Notes: generated from the letters alone by a model not told the origin. A stretch of 64,000 nt of DNA from Cyclina sinensis (GCA_012932295.1 JAAONU010000004.1:7821030-7885029), one strand, 5' to 3'. Counted from the stretch's first letter, positions 11,593 to 24,472 are shown. Program-made: numbers and translations.

Positions 11593-11812
11593 CTGGTCTG
11601 TTTTGTATGAAAAATTTTAATTACAACATAGTTTAACCAATAACTGGTTGCTCTTTGATTGAATCAAATAACAAATAAGAAATCAAATAATGGAGTCTGT
11701 TTTAAATTGTCTATAAATGAATGATATTTTTGTCAGATAAAGAAACGCGCGCAATTTCTAAAGCTGGATTCCATTTTATTCATTTATACTGCCTACAAAA
11801 TATAAGGTATCA

Positions 11813-12750
11813 TTAAAATTCTGTAGGATTTCGTGTAACCTCGAGCGAGATAGCAATTTTCCCACGCTGCGAGTTGCAAAATACAAGGTCTCAGACAGCT
11901 ACTACAACATTATTTTCCTTTAATTATATATCTATAAATTTTAGACAACAAAAATGACAAAATGATTCAATTTACTGAACTTTTATATAGATGTTTATAT
12001 TTATGATATTAAAAATATCATTGAAAAATAAAATGACGAATGGCGGATGAATACATCAGTTTTGATGACCTACAGTTGCAGAGGACTTAGTTAAAATCAC
12101 AAGTTTTCTCTATTAAGTAGGACGTTATTTGTGTGTATTCATAAGATTTTGATAGAAGGGTACAATTTATGGATTTTTATGTTAAAAAATTGTAATAGAA
12201 TTCAATAAAACTCTTTCAATTTGTTTATATTTTTTGACGGGGGTATTTCGTTACTAAAAATAGAAACGGACTCCCTCCAAGGTGCCTGTAGTATCGGTTC
12301 ACGCTTCCAAATTCTACGTCACGCACAACAAGGATGGGAGCCAACCAAGAAAAATAGTCCGGCACTTCCATATTAGGTACCGTATTTGACAATAACATAA
12401 TGCGGACTTTTCTTTCCGTCGAAGCGTATTCGCGCTTTTTGATTTGCGTGTATTTTAGAAAGAAATTTTATAGGTATATAATAGAAAGAATTACTCATTT
12501 GGTAAATATACACTACAGTCTGAACGTCATATAGATACTTGCCTCTCTGATAGCATAGGGAATTTAGCTAACTTAGTTTGTGAATTTAAAAACTTAAATT
12601 ATATTATTTAAAAAAAAAAAAACATATACAAGAACATAAATACATGTGAATGACTATTTATAATTGTGGCCAAAGAAACCCTGAATATTGAAAAAGAAAC
12701 TCAAATGGCACTGATATGTATCCTCCTAAAACAAACATTACAAATCTTTT

Positions 12751-12782
<32 letters not shown>

Positions 12783-13289
12783 TTTTTGACCTACAATGTA
12801 TATATTGAGAAACTAGTTTTACCCACACTGTTTTACGATGATAACAGTAAAAGTCCTTTATAATTGGTCGAATCACAAAATTAAAGGAAGGAAGTATCGT
12901 TTTATCTCGTAGCACTGAAAAATCTTTATTACTTCTTATCTACATAAGTTCTAACATTCACTGTGTTTTCAGCATTTATCTGGGCCACGATGCATTCTTA
13001 TTATTTTGAACAGCGATATAATTTCTTATTTATTTGATATAAGAACTGATATGGCAACAAAAAGATTGTGGGTCGTCCAATCAATGAGCACAAACAACAA
13101 ACACGTGTTAATATGTCAACAGATGGTCTCTGTTTATTTTCCTCGACATATCTGATTTTGTTATCTCAATGTTAAGTGTAGTTTAATCTTTCATACTAGA
13201 CTTTACAAGAGAAAAAGATCAGTTTTTAATCAGACTTTGCTGGATTTATTCTCGTCGCATATTTTCACCTTTTTTGCCGTTTAGAACCG
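11813..13289. other. Spacer between the duplicated copies
   Basis: AT-rich sequence with no convincing gene. It contains a T tract at about 12748-12787 (broken by one c) and a short A run near 12609. The open frames across the T tract are low-complexity artefacts. Confidence 0.6.
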
Positions 13290-14095
13290 GACTATATTCA
13301 TTTAGGAAGCGGAACATTTTTGTATATGATAACCTTTGCATTTAACTGGAAGCGGAACCTTTGTGTATTTGATAACCTTTGCTTTTAGCTGGAATCGAAT
13401 TCATTGTGCTTTTGACGATCTTTGTATTTAGCTGGAGGCGGAACCTTTGTGTATTTGACAACATTTGCTTTTAACTGGAAGCGAATTACTTGTGCTTTTG
13501 ACGATCGTTGTATTTACCTGGAGGCGGAACCTTTGTGTATATGACAACCTTTGCTTTAAGCTGGAAGCGAATTCTTTGTGCTTTTGACGATCGTTGTATT
13601 TACCTGGAGGCGGAACCTTTGTGTATTTGACAACCTTTGCTTTTAGCTGGAAGCGAATTCATTGTACTTTTGGCGATCGTTGTATTTAGCTGAAGGTGGA
13701 ACCTTTGTGTATTTGACAACCTTTGCTTTTAGCTGGAAGCGAATTCATTGTGCTTTTGACAACCTTTGCTTTTAGCTGGAAGCGAATTCTTTGTGCTTTT
13801 GACGATCGTTGTATTTACCTGGAGGCGGAACCTTTGTGTATTTGACAACCTTTGCTTTTAGCTGGAAGCGAATTCTTTGTGCTTTTGACAATCGTTGTAT
13901 TTAGCTGGAGGCGGAACCTTTGCGTATTTGACATTTGCTTTTAGCTGGAAGCGAATTCTTTGTGCTTTTGATGGTCTTTGTATTTTGCTAAATGCTGAAC
14001 CTTTGTGTATTTGAAAAAAAATCTTTGCATTTACCTGGAGGCAGAATCTTAAATGACAATCGTAAATGACAATTGTAAATGACAATCTTTGCATT
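13290..14095. repeat. 86-bp minisatellite made of two 43-bp half-units
   Basis: The ggaggcggaacctttgtg landmark recurs at 13434, 13520, 13606, 13692 (mutated), 13821 and 13907, with steps of 86, 86, 86, 129 and 86. The 129 step equals three half-units, showing that two related 43-base half-units (one ending ggaagcgaatt, one ending ggaggcggaa) alternate and that one half-unit has been gained or lost. Decayed units flank both sides. Confidence 0.9.
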
Positions 14096-15210
14096 CAGGT
14101 TTAAGCCGGGTTTTAAAAGAGACACATTTCTGTCTGCTATATGAGTCGCCTATTTTGAAACATAATCTTCGTGGAGGAAAATTTATTCATGAGCCTACTA
14201 TGATATTTTAGTAACCTGCGTGTTTTCAACTTACCCCAAAGTATTATAAATTCACACGATATAGCTTACGGAATATTTGTGTGGCGAATACAACTATGAG
14301 CAAATTCTTACATAGGTACAATGGAAGAGGGAAAAACTGACAATAAGGTACGTTAAGAATTTTATCATTTGAACATTGTAAGTTACATTTACACAAGTCC
14401 AACTAATTGTACGCAAGCCGAGATATTGTGTAATTTTTTGTATGGGTCAATATCTCTCCTCCGCGAGATTCTGACCCAAAATAAAATTATCTCAGAATAT
14501 GCTCAAAAGGTCACTTGAATTATTTTGATTACGTTTACACATGTGAAAGTAATAAAAGCGTACACATTTAAGACAATTATTTACGAGAAAAAAATAAACA
14601 AATAGACAGTAGTAAGAATATTACCATTGAGATTATGTTCTGAAAAATAATTTCACTAATAGATCAAGAAACAAAAGTTCTTGTATGAATGTCAAGCATC
14701 AACTTAACCTTCTTTATTAGCATATTAAGTATTATACATTAAACATGATAATAAACAAAGACCTAATTTACCTCAAAAACTCCTTTATACGTTAATGAAA
14801 TACATCCTTTTATTAAACGGAAGGTCAACATGTTTCCAAAATGATATATAACCTGTAAAAGTGACACCTGAAAGTTAGTATCTTATTACAAAGTGATCAT
14901 TTCTGCATTCAAAAGGCAAAATACTATGAAAAGTTTTAACGAGCTTTAGATATGTTGATTCTTTATCACACAGGGACGTTTCTTCTTTGCCTTAAACTTT
15001 TTAATTCTGACTGATTTTATCAATTAAGGAAAATGAGTTTTAATGCTCTATAAGCCTCTTTTGCATAATGCAATATTTTTCGTCAGGCTGAAATATTGCA
15101 AGAGATATTTAAGATAAACCGCCAGAGTTTGGAAGATTTGCACAAGTACCCAAATTTTGGAATATCAATTAGGTTTTCGATACACATTGTAAAAGAAATT
15201 CAGATGAAAA

Positions 15211-15346
15211 AAGGGGATAATCCAGGGGTCGCCAGTTCGATCCCCCGCTTTTCCACTAACATTACTGTCTCTCGGATGAGATGTTAATCTGAGGTCGAAT
15301 GTATCAGTGTAATACAATGAGCATGGAAAGAACCAGGAGTGTCTCT
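15211..15346 (+). mobile_element. tRNA-derived SINE fragment (copy B)
   Basis: Counterpart of 951-1096: ccaggggtcgccagttcgatcccc, then gagatgttaatctgaggtcg and accaggagtgtctct. The 5' tRNA half is missing as in copy A, so the truncation predates the duplication. A short AT-rich insertion relative to copy A follows at about 15347-15420. Confidence 0.55.
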
Positions 15347-15719
15347 GCATACAGAATAGAACTTAAATAAATAAATGGCAATAAATGGAGATTCTTGGTA
15401 TAAACATGTATAAAATCTCACTGTCTTGAGATATAATCAACAGTAACATATGCGAAGTGGTGTTGACAGCTTGATCAAGTTCACTGCTCTGGTTTGGGTT
15501 ATAATCTGGTAAAATTAATATTATGCATTAATATTATGCACAGAATGCAATTATTTTCACTGATTTATGTGAAAATATTATCAACATAAAACATACAACT
15601 TTCTAAAGAAACTCTCTCTAAGTGAGTCCAATAACAGTAAGACAGTGTAAACAAAATAACTACAACAAAATTACAAATGTATATGTTTCACACGTCTTAA
15701 ATTAGACCTATCATAGTTC

Positions 15720-16950
15720 GATGATTACTGCTAGCTTTGTTGCATTTGTTGATAGTTTTGTTGCAGTTGTTGATAGTTTTGTTGCATTTGTTGATAGTTT
15801 TACTTCAGTTCTTGACAGTTTTTTTGCATTTCCAGCATTGATTGCTGGTTTTGCTGTATTTAATGTTGGTTTTACTTCATCTGTTGCTGGTTTTACAAAA
15901 GGTTTTGTTACATTTGCTGCTGGATATTCTTGCAATTCTTGAGAGTTTTGTTGCATTAACTGGATTGATTGCCCGTTTTGCTGTTTTTTCTGTTGGTTTT
16001 ACTTCATTTGTTACTGGTTTTACTAAAGGTTTTGCTACATTTGCTGCTTGCTATTATTGCATTCTTGATAGTTTTGCTGCATTTGTTGATAGTTTTACTG
16101 CATTTTTCTTAACTTTGTTGCATTTGCTGATCGTTTAGTTGGATTTGTTGATAGTTTTTTTGCATCTTTAATAGTTATGTGAATTTTGTTAATAGTTTTT
16201 CTGCATTTCTTGATAGTTTTGTTGCATTTGCTGCTGGTTTAACTGCATTTGCTGCTGGTATTGCTGTATTTGTTGCTGGTTTTGCTGCATTTGTTGATAG
16301 TTTTGCTGCTTTTGTTGATAGTTCTGTTGAATTTGTTAATTGTTTGTTGCATTTGTTAATAGTTGCTTCATTTTTTTGACAGTTTTTTTTTTGCATTTGC
16401 TGCTGGTTTTGTTGCATTAATTGCTGGTTTTACTGCATTTGTTGCTTGTTTCCTGCATTTCCTTGCATTTGTTGATAATTTTACCGGTTTAACTGCATTT
16501 GTTGCTTGTTTTACTTAATGATTTGCTACATTTGTTTTCTGCATTTCCTGCTGGTTTTGCTGCAGTTGCTGCTTAGTTTTTCTGTTGCATCTCTTGTTGT
16601 ATTTATATCTGTTTTTCTCCATTTGTTATTGGTTTTGCTTTATTTTGCTGCTGCATAGGCTGCTTTTGTTGTTTTTATTGTTTTGCATGTTTTTTGTTAA
16701 TCTTGTGTACTCTTTTTTTTGAGAGCAACAAATGTTTTGATCGTCTGTTTGAAAAGAACGTGCCATCACTTGCTTTTTTCTGGTTTAGTTGCATTTGTTG
16801 CTGGTTTTACTGAATATGTTGCTTTTTTGCCGGATTTGTGACTGATTTTACTGTATTTATTGCTTGCTTGGATGCATGTGTTCCTGGTTTTTCTGCATTT
16901 GTCACTGTTTTTGTTGCGGTTTTTGCTGCACATGATGCTGGTTGTGCTGC
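15720..16950. repeat. TTG/CTG-rich minisatellite array, block 1 (copy B)
   Basis: Same unit types as 1370-3050 but about 450 bases shorter, with different numbers of ttgatag versus ctgctgg units. Array length has therefore changed since the duplication. Frames remain open for the same trivial period-of-three reason. Confidence 0.9.
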
Positions 16951-16954
16951 ATTT

Positions 16955-17794
16955 TCAACTCACTTGAGCATAAGCTCATGGTGAGCTAGAGTGATCGCTG
17001 GTTGTCCGTCGTCTGTCGTCCATCCAAATTATACCATATTTTAAACATAGAACAAACATTGTAAACGCTCTTAAGTCAACAGTTTCTTTTCAAATGTCAT
17101 GCAAATTTGTCAGACTATTTGTCTTGATACTTTCTAGGTCTAGTTCGAATATGGGTCATCTTAGATGAAAAAGAAGGTCACAGGGTCAAAATATAGAAAA
17201 ACCATGTTAACACTTTATAGTCTCAATTTTCTTTCCAAATGTCAGGAAAAATTGTCAGAATCTTTGTCTTGATATTACCCATGACAAGATCGAATAAGAG
17301 TCATATTGGGTTAAAAACGAGGCCATGGGGAAAACAGAAATTTACATTCATAACACTCTAGAGGCTCATGTTCTTTCCAAATGTGATCAACATCTGTCAG
17401 AACCTTTGTCGTGATAATATCTTGGTCATTTTTATATGGGTAATCTGAGATCAAAAACTAAGTCATTTGGTCAAAACACTAGAGGCTGCATTTTCTTTCC
17501 AAATATCATGAAAATTTGAAAAACATTTGCTTTGGTGATATCTAGGTCAAGTTTGAACATAAGTCATCAAGGGTAAAAAACTAGGCCATTGAGTCAAAAC
17601 ACAAATTTACCTTGTAAACACTGTATAGGCCAATATTTGTGTCCAAATGTCATGAAAACCTTTCATAATGTTTTTCTTGATGATCTTAAGGTCGAGTTTG
17701 AATGCGGGTGATCTCCTTTTCTGAACCAACCTCATCCCTTCATTGATTCCAGATGGGACGCAGGTGAACAATAAAGGACTATCATGGCCCTCTT
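16955..17794 (+). mobile_element. Hairpin-ended non-autonomous element, type 2 (copy B)
   Basis: Orthologous insertion to 3051-3765. The left hairpin reads tcaactcacttgagca/taagctcatggtgagc and the right end actatcatggccctcttgtt. It has one more internal unit than copy A (about 840 against 715 bases), showing that internal tandem units change in number. Confidence 0.6.
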
Positions 17795-17799
17795 GTTGA

Positions 17800-18490
17800 T
17801 GGCTTTGTCACATTTATTCCTGGTTAACTGCAACTGTCGCTGTATTTGCTGCTGTGTATTGCTGCATTTGTAGCTGTATTTATTGCTGGTTTTGCTGCAT
17901 ATGTTGCTGGTTTTACTGCATTTGTTGGTGCTTTGTTGCATTTATTGCTTGTTTTGCTGAATAAGTTGCTGTTTTTGTCGCTGTTTTTGCTGCATTTGCT
18001 GCTGCCTTGTTTTCATTTTTGCTAAATTTGTTGCAGGTTTTGCTGCATTTTATGCTGGTTTAGCTGCATTTGCAGTATTTGTAGCCTGTTTTGCTGAATT
18101 TGCTGCCAGTTACTGCGTTTGCCACTGGTTTTGCTATATTTGTTGCTTATTTTGCTGCATTTGTTTGCTTGTTTTAACAAAGGTTTTGCGTCATTCATTG
18201 TTGGTTGGCTGCATTTGCTGCGAGTTTTGCTGCATTTGCTGCTGATTACTGTATTTGCCCTTGATTTGCTAGATTTACTGAAAGTTTTGCTGCAGATGTT
18301 GAAGCTGGTTTTACTGCATTTTCTGTTGGTTGCTGCATTTGCTGCTGGTTTTGCCGTATTTGCTGCTTGTTTTGCTGCATTTTTAACTGGTTTTACTAAA
18401 GGTTTTGCTACATTTTTGCTGCTGTTGTTGAGAACAACAAATGTTTTGACCGTCTGTTTGAAGAGAATGTTCCATCGCTTGCTTTTAGTT
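17800..18490. repeat. TTG/CTG-rich minisatellite array, block 2 (copy B)
   Basis: Counterpart of 3778-4640 with the same unit types and the same terminal tail (gaacaacaaatgttttgaccgtctg, then tggtcaggtaatgg to about 18530). The long minus-strand frame across it is low-complexity K/N/A/S-rich and is not a gene. Confidence 0.85.
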
Positions 18491-18671
18491 ACCATATTGG
18501 ATTTCTTGGTCAGGTAATGGTAATATGGTAATTTTGTTATTTCTGATGATTTAGTCGTTAGATATTTTTTTGCCACCAATGCACGATGCCACCCCCTCTC
18601 TTTCCTCTTTTCTTCCTTTTCAAAAATCCTTTTTCTCTCTTTTCAACTTCGAAGCATAATTATGTGGTTAA

Positions 18672-21600
18672 TGCCTCGGTCACACGTTCACGGATTATAG
18701 ACCCGGATGTTTACGGACAAAAATGACACGGATGACGCCGGACGTGCAGATGTTTGTAAGTTCTGCGGTATAAGAACGGTCCAGAAAGCGTTGCTAAGGT
18801 TGAAGTACGGGACATATCGCGTATAAGTGTTTAATTATCGGGAAGAGGACTGAATGGTACGAATCGCTACAGGCTTTAGCGGATTTTTAAAGAGTGATTC
18901 GCAGCATGGTACTTCAAAGACAAAATCTATACGGTTTGCTACTACAATTAGGTATGATTTAGAACGGGTTTCTATGGTTATATACGGGAAGCACGGGTAA
19001 GCTCGGGTAAACACGTGTTGAGGTTATGAAATGTCAAGTCTGTACGATCTTTTCTACGACTTCGACGTCTTGTTGCATGCTACAAAGTAGAGATCTGAAT
19101 CTACTTTCAAGGATACCAAAGACATTCTCGTCTAGAGAAACAGTAGTTTTAGATTCGTTCCTCCCTTTGCTGCCCCCGCCTATAGAACGGTTTCATTAGC
19201 CACGTTTTCATGCCAAATGCATTGTTGGCAACGATTATTAAATATTAGACGGTCACCACCATAAAGTGCGCTGGCGGTTGTAACACCGATGCCTGTCTAA
19301 AAGGCTTGTTTAAGGTCACTGTTATTCAATCATATCTGTGCATCCGTGTACCTGCATTCTGCACCCACATTCACCAAGAGGAACTGATAGTCGGCGTCTA
19401 CAAGGGCCACCAGTACTATGAAATTGTGATCGCTGTATTTAAAGTGCAATAAGCCACCACCCCTTTGGTTGATTGATCAGAGCCAACAATGGTTGTTGTC
19501 TTTTATCGCCCATTTTAACTTGTTAACCTTTCAAAACACTTTGAAAATAACTCCACAACAACCGCTAAAGTGTACATATACGTTATATTATGACGTAAAA
19601 ATAATACTGAGACGTTTAACGCCGACGTATACCGTAAATGGCCGGGGCAGTACGTGGTTAAACGTAGCAATACTACATTATCCGTTCTTAAACGCATAGG
19701 ACTTTAGGAATCCCTTTTTAGCTCGACTTTTTTTGAAAAAAAATCGAGTTATTGCTATAGTCATGGTGTCGTTGCCGTTGCCGTTCCCGTCCGAAAACTT
19801 TAACATTGACCATAATTTTTTTATTCTTTGATGGATTATCTTCATTCTTGGACACAACAACCCTTTGGATAAGACCTTCAAGATGATCAGACTAAACTTG
19901 ACCTTGACTCATAAATGACCTTCAAATTCAACGTCAAAAAATTGAATTTTGCTAAAATTGGCTATAACTTTATTACTAGTAGGTGGATTCTCTTCATGCT
20001 TGGGCACAACAACTCTTTCGACAAGACCTTCAAGTTGACCGGACTAAATTTGACCTTGACTCTTAAATGACCTTCACCTTCAAGGTCAAATTATTGAATT
20101 TTGCTAAAATTTGCCATAACTTAATTATTAATAAGTGGATTGTCTTCATGCTTGGAAACAACAACCCTTTGGACAAGATCTTCAAGTAAACCAGACTCAA
20201 CTTGACCTTGACTCATAAATGACCTTCACCTTCAGGGTTAAATTATTAAATTTTGCTAAAATTGTCCATAACTTTAGTATTTATGGTTGGATTTGATTTA
20301 TACTTGGACAAGACAACACTTATGACAAAACGGACATGTTGAATAACTCAGATATGACCATGACCTAAAAATGACCTTGACCGTCAAGGTCAGATGATTG
20401 AATTTTGCTTAAATTGTCATACCTTTCTCATTTGTTTATGGACATGATTCATAATTGGACAAAACAACACTTATGACAAATCCGATATTTTGATTCTTTC
20501 AGATATGACATTGACCTTTAAATGACCTTTACAGTCAAGGTCAGATTATTGAATTTGCTAAGCCTGGTCATAATTTTGTTATTTGTGGTTGTATGTTAAT
20601 AATACTTGGAAAATAACAACAGTTATGACAAAGCCGACATCATAAATAATTCAAATGTGACCTTTACTTTAAAATGACCATGACCGTCAAGGTCAAATTA
20701 TTGAATTTTGCTCAAATTGTCATAACTTTTGTATTCATTTATGGATTTGCTCATACTTGGACAAAACAACATTTATGACGAATCCGACATTATGATTCTT
20801 TCATGTATCAACTTTATGTTAAAATGACCTTGACCTTCAAGGTCAAATTATTGAATTTTGCTACAATTTGCCATAACTTTGTCATTTATTGTTGGAACTG
20901 ATTCATACTAGGACAAAAATACACTTGTGACAAAACCGACATGTTGAAAAACTCAAGTGTGACCAAAACCTAAAAATGACCTTGACCGTCAAGGTCAGCT
21001 GTTTGAATTTTGCTTAAATTGTCATAACTTGATGGATTTAATTTATACATGGACAAAACAATATTTATGACATATCCGACATTTTGATTCAATTTTGACC
21101 TTGACCTAAAAAATGACCTTGACTAGCAAGATCAAATTATTGAATTTTGCTAAGATTGGTCATAATTGTGTAATTTTTGTTTAGACTTGATTCATACTTG
21201 GACAAAACAACACTTATGACAAAACTTACATGTTGAATAATTCAGATATGACCTTTATCCTAAAATGACCTTGACAGTCAAGGTCCCATTATTGAATTTT
21301 GCTTAAATTATCATAACTGTTGTTTATTTATGGATTTGATTTATACTTTGATAAAACAACAAAACCGACTTTTTAATTAGTTATAAGTATGACCTTGACC
21401 TTTAGATGACTTTGACATTTAAGGTCAAGTTATTGAATATTGCTTAAAATAGCCAAATTTTTGTTATTTATGGTTTGATTTGATTTATCCTAAGACAAAA
21501 CAACACTTATAACAAAACTGACACATTGAGTCATTCAACCGTTACCTTGACCTTCAAATGACCTTGACAATCAAGGTCAAATTATTGAATTTTGCTCATA

Positions 21601-22467
21601 TTGGCCATAACGTCATTTTAAGTTCTTTTTTATTAATGCTTGGACAAAACAACGCTCATGACAAAACCTACATGTTAATTATTCAAGTGTGACCTTGACC
21701 TTTAAATGACCTTTAAAGTCAAGTTCGAATTATTGCATTTTGCTAAAATAGCCAAACTTTTGTTATTTATGGATAGATTTGATCTATACAGGGAAAACAA
21801 CACTGAGAAAAAAAAAACGTGTTGAACAATTCAAGCATTAACTTGACCTTTAAATGACCTTGACATTACTTAACTTGGCTATACCTTTGTTGTTAATGGA
21901 TGTAGTGTCTTCATGCTTGGACATAACTACCTTTTAGACAATACCTCCAAAGAAGGCTAAACTGAACTTGACCTTGACCTTTAAGATCAAATTTCTGAAT
22001 GTTGCTAAAATTGGCCATAGCTTTGTTTTGAAATCTCTTCACCACAATGTGCTTCCTCTGATGTGTTTGCCTTTGGAAATAGGAAAAGGTCGAGCAAGGC
22101 CCCCGTTTGCGGTGGCTCTTGTTAATCGTATTAATCCGTTTTCAAATGTAAAGTATATCCATAAACCTTCGTAGGAACCCGTATAACCCATACCAGCTCT
22201 TACCCGTATGTTTACGTCCGTGCATTGCCTCTACCTACTGGTACGGTTTAGGCACGTTTCAACACAGATTACTACGGGTTCAGAACAGATCAGAACGAAT
22301 TTTATATCCGTTGTGATCTTTTGAAACTACTTAAAAGTCCAGTACGGTGAGACACAACACCCACGGATGATAAAGGTTAAAGCCTGGTTTTATACGGATA
22401 ACTATGGAACCTGCCGGATTGAACGTAATCGACCGGGATGCTCATTCGTGAATGTATAACCGCGACA
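18672..22467. mobile_element. Inverted-ended DNA element with TAA flanks (copy B), interrupted
   Basis: Same ends and same TAA flanks (18669-18671, 22468-22470) as the copy A element at 4784-6606, so it predates the duplication. It is split by a later 2.4 kb insertion of a hairpin-ended element. Small deletions inside (around 19460, relative to 5530-6040 in copy A) make its own length shorter than in copy A. Confidence 0.6.
19720..22123 (+). mobile_element. Hairpin-ended element with 152-bp AGGTCA repeats, type 1
   Basis: The left end is a hairpin (AGCTCGA..TTTTT against AAAAA..TCGAG) followed by a cgttgccgttgccgttcccgtc stretch. Then come about 13 units with a period near 152 bases, each with one or more tgaccttgacc / tcaaggtca motifs, attgaattttgctaaaattg, and cttggacaaaacaac. 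The right end is gcggtggctcttgtt. A second copy is at 55781-57512. Copy A supplies the empty site (near 6279-6284), which fixes the boundaries and shows insertion between T and A in a TTTT/AAA context without a long target duplication. This fits known Helentron-associated elements. No protein is encoded. Confidence 0.75.
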
Positions 22468-22547
22468 TAAAGTATAATCAACTTTACTAAGTATGAAAGA
22501 AAATGGGGAAAAAGCTGTAAGTAACCCATAAACATTATGTTTTACAG

Positions 22548-22798
22548 GAAGAGAATGACAAAGTACAGACTCTGAAAGAAGAGCTCTTCCGGTTTCTCCT
22601 TGTTGGGCACCAAGCTCAGAATGACGTATACACCAACAGTAGAGAGGCGGAAGATTCCATACGAGCCTTTCAGGCAGAACAGAAAGAAAGACTTGACGAG
22701 CTGGCTGAACGTTCTGTCCTAGATTTACGAGACGTCACTGACAGAAGAAGTGCGGCTGTCACAAAAGTTCTGGAAGACCTTACTGGACATATAAATCT
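22548..22798 (+). CDS. TRIM-like protein, coiled-coil exon (copy B)
   Basis: Same 251-nt length, acceptor (tttacag ending 22547), donor (gtaagt at 22799) and phase as 6690-6940. Four clear residue changes from copy A are visible (first residue V to E, D to A, Q to R, L to V), plus one at the split codon joining base 25747. The open frame and both splice signals are intact, so copy B is also potentially functional. The upstream neighbour is the inverted-ended element ending at 22467. Confidence 0.7.
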
Positions 22799-22888
22799 GT
22801 AAGTCAGACGGTTGTAAAACGGCATATTATTCTAAAAGACTTTTAAATACGTTTTACAGAGTGGGTAAGTGATACGGCGGTAATGCAT

Positions 22889-23570
22889 AAGACATGTTTT
22901 CCTTAAAATCTTTCTTTATTTACATGTCCTTTTATTAAAAATCTTCATCAAACTTCTATATTTTATATTGTACCTTTTAAATTTGATTTGACAAACTTCC
23001 TGTTTCTGTGATGTATGACGCTGGCATACATACAGCGCAGAGTATAAATACATATTACCATATATAAAACCCAACAGAGCATTCATGAAAGAAAATCGAA
23101 ACAAACTGCTGATACTATATTGCTGTATTTAGTTTTAAAAAGCTATGAATTCTCACATTGCAATGTTTGGTTTTGTCGTTGAATCAACAAACAACCTTGC
23201 ACATTAGTAATTAGAATACCGGCAAGTTGACAATCAAACTGCTTCATCATTTCACGCCGGTATTTCATGTTGTTTAACTCTACAGGGTGTTTGCAAACTT
23301 TATGATTTTAGACTTAATACATGCGCTGAAAATACCTATTCAATATTTTTTGGGAAATCCCGGATATATACAACCCACTGAATATTTTTATGTCGTTCAT
23401 GAGAGGCTTTCATGTGCCATTCGGGAGAAACAGTAATATCGTTGCTTGTTGTTTGAGAGAGCTGCTGCTCGAAAGAAGCTAAAATGCACAGATTTCCAAC
23501 GGGGGTGGGGGGCGGGGAAATCAAAATGTTGTACAGTATGTCGTTCGTGGGAGGTGACGTTTCTACAGGT
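22889..23570 (+). repeat. Dispersed intronic repeat (copy B)
   Basis: Counterpart of 7043-7730, with a few small deletions (for example around 23000 and 23285) that break the copy A open frame. This supports non-coding status. Confidence 0.75.
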
Positions 23571-24024
23571 TGGACTGTAAGTCATCATAAAAACTTTGTT
23601 TACACTCTAGAAGCCATGTTTCTTTCCTGTCTTGTCTTGATAATGTCTAGGTTAAATTATGAAGAGAATCAAATGGGGTCAAAAGTAGGACATCAGGTAA
23701 AATCATACAAAAACCTTTTTGTTGGCACTCCAGAGACAATATTTTTTAAACAATCATTCTATGAGAATGTTTTTCTCATGTTAAAAAGTGGTTTAAATCC
23801 GGTTAAAAAAAGTATGTCACCATGCTAGAGGCCATATATTCTACGCGGATATGATGAAAATATATCAGAATGTTCGTCTTTATGATATCTAGGTCTTGTT
23901 TAGAACTGGGTCATAAGGAGTCAAGAATGTAAGACAGCAGGCTAGAGGCAATATTTTGTAAATCATTATTTTCTTTTCTTTGAAAGTGGGTCTTACGAAC
24001 ATGAATGTCCGTAACAGAAAGATG

Positions 24025-24100
24025 CACAACCCAGAGCAGGATTCGAACTCCGATCTTAGCGCATTGAAAGCCAACACTCTAACCACTGAGCCAAAGAATC
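24025..24100 (-). mobile_element. tRNA-like SINE head
   Basis: Minus strand: gattctttggctcagtggtt then agagtgttggctttcaatgcg and a B-box-like ggagttcgaatcctgc ending in ctctgggttgtg. This is the best-preserved of the three copies in the duplicated intron. It has A-box and B-box spacing like a tRNA but no pairing acceptor stem. Confidence 0.6.
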
Positions 24101-24402
24101 AATTCCCTGACGCAATTGTCAGAGGTTGTATTTATACGATAATAAGAAAGTATGCACTAGACCGTAACATATTCCCTCTTGAAAAAGTCATCATTTATGA
24201 TGACGAATTGTGTTGTGTATTTTTAGATCAGAAGATCAGACAAAAATCTTGAAAGATTTTTTTATATTCAATTTTTTTATAACTACGTCCAGGAAAGGTC
24301 ATCCCGGACGAGCCCCCATCTTACGAACAAAAAAGTCCGCAACAGAAAGATGCAATGCATCTTAGAATTCACAACCCAGAGCGGGTCCGTAACAGAAAGA
24401 TG

Positions 24403-24472
24403 CACAACCCAGAGCGGGATTCGAACTCCGATCTTAGCGCAGCCAACACTCTAACCACTGAGCTAAAGAATC
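24403..24472 (-). mobile_element. tRNA-like SINE head, second copy
   Basis: Same module as 24025-24100 with a short internal deletion in the anticodon-side region. It lies next to a partial duplication of its own flank (gtccgtaacagaaagatgca appears at about 24329-24349 as gtccgcaac... and again at 24385). It has no equivalent in copy A. Confidence 0.55.

Larger units (their letters stand above)
1..11812. repeat. Segmental duplication, copy A
   Basis: This segment matches 14277-28856 in the same orientation, from the first base of the window (so the true left edge may lie outside) to the shared bases near 11812, after which the two sequences stop matching. Shared landmarks in the same order are the SINE fragment, TTG/CTG arrays, inverted-ended element, coiled-coil exon, intronic repeats, terminal exon and TCTGT minisatellite. 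Copy A is shorter because it lacks the 2.4 kb insertion seen in copy B and has a shorter 30-bp array. Bases 1-950 and 1100-1369 are AT-rich with no gene visible. Confidence 0.95.

Noticed and set aside
12658..12915. Open frames across the T tract
   Set aside because: Low-complexity poly-F/poly-K artefacts with no codon structure outside the tract.
13290..14095. Regularly spaced repeats considered as a CRISPR array
   Set aside because: Units are contiguous diverged tandem repeats with no unique spacers, and the sequence is animal nuclear DNA.
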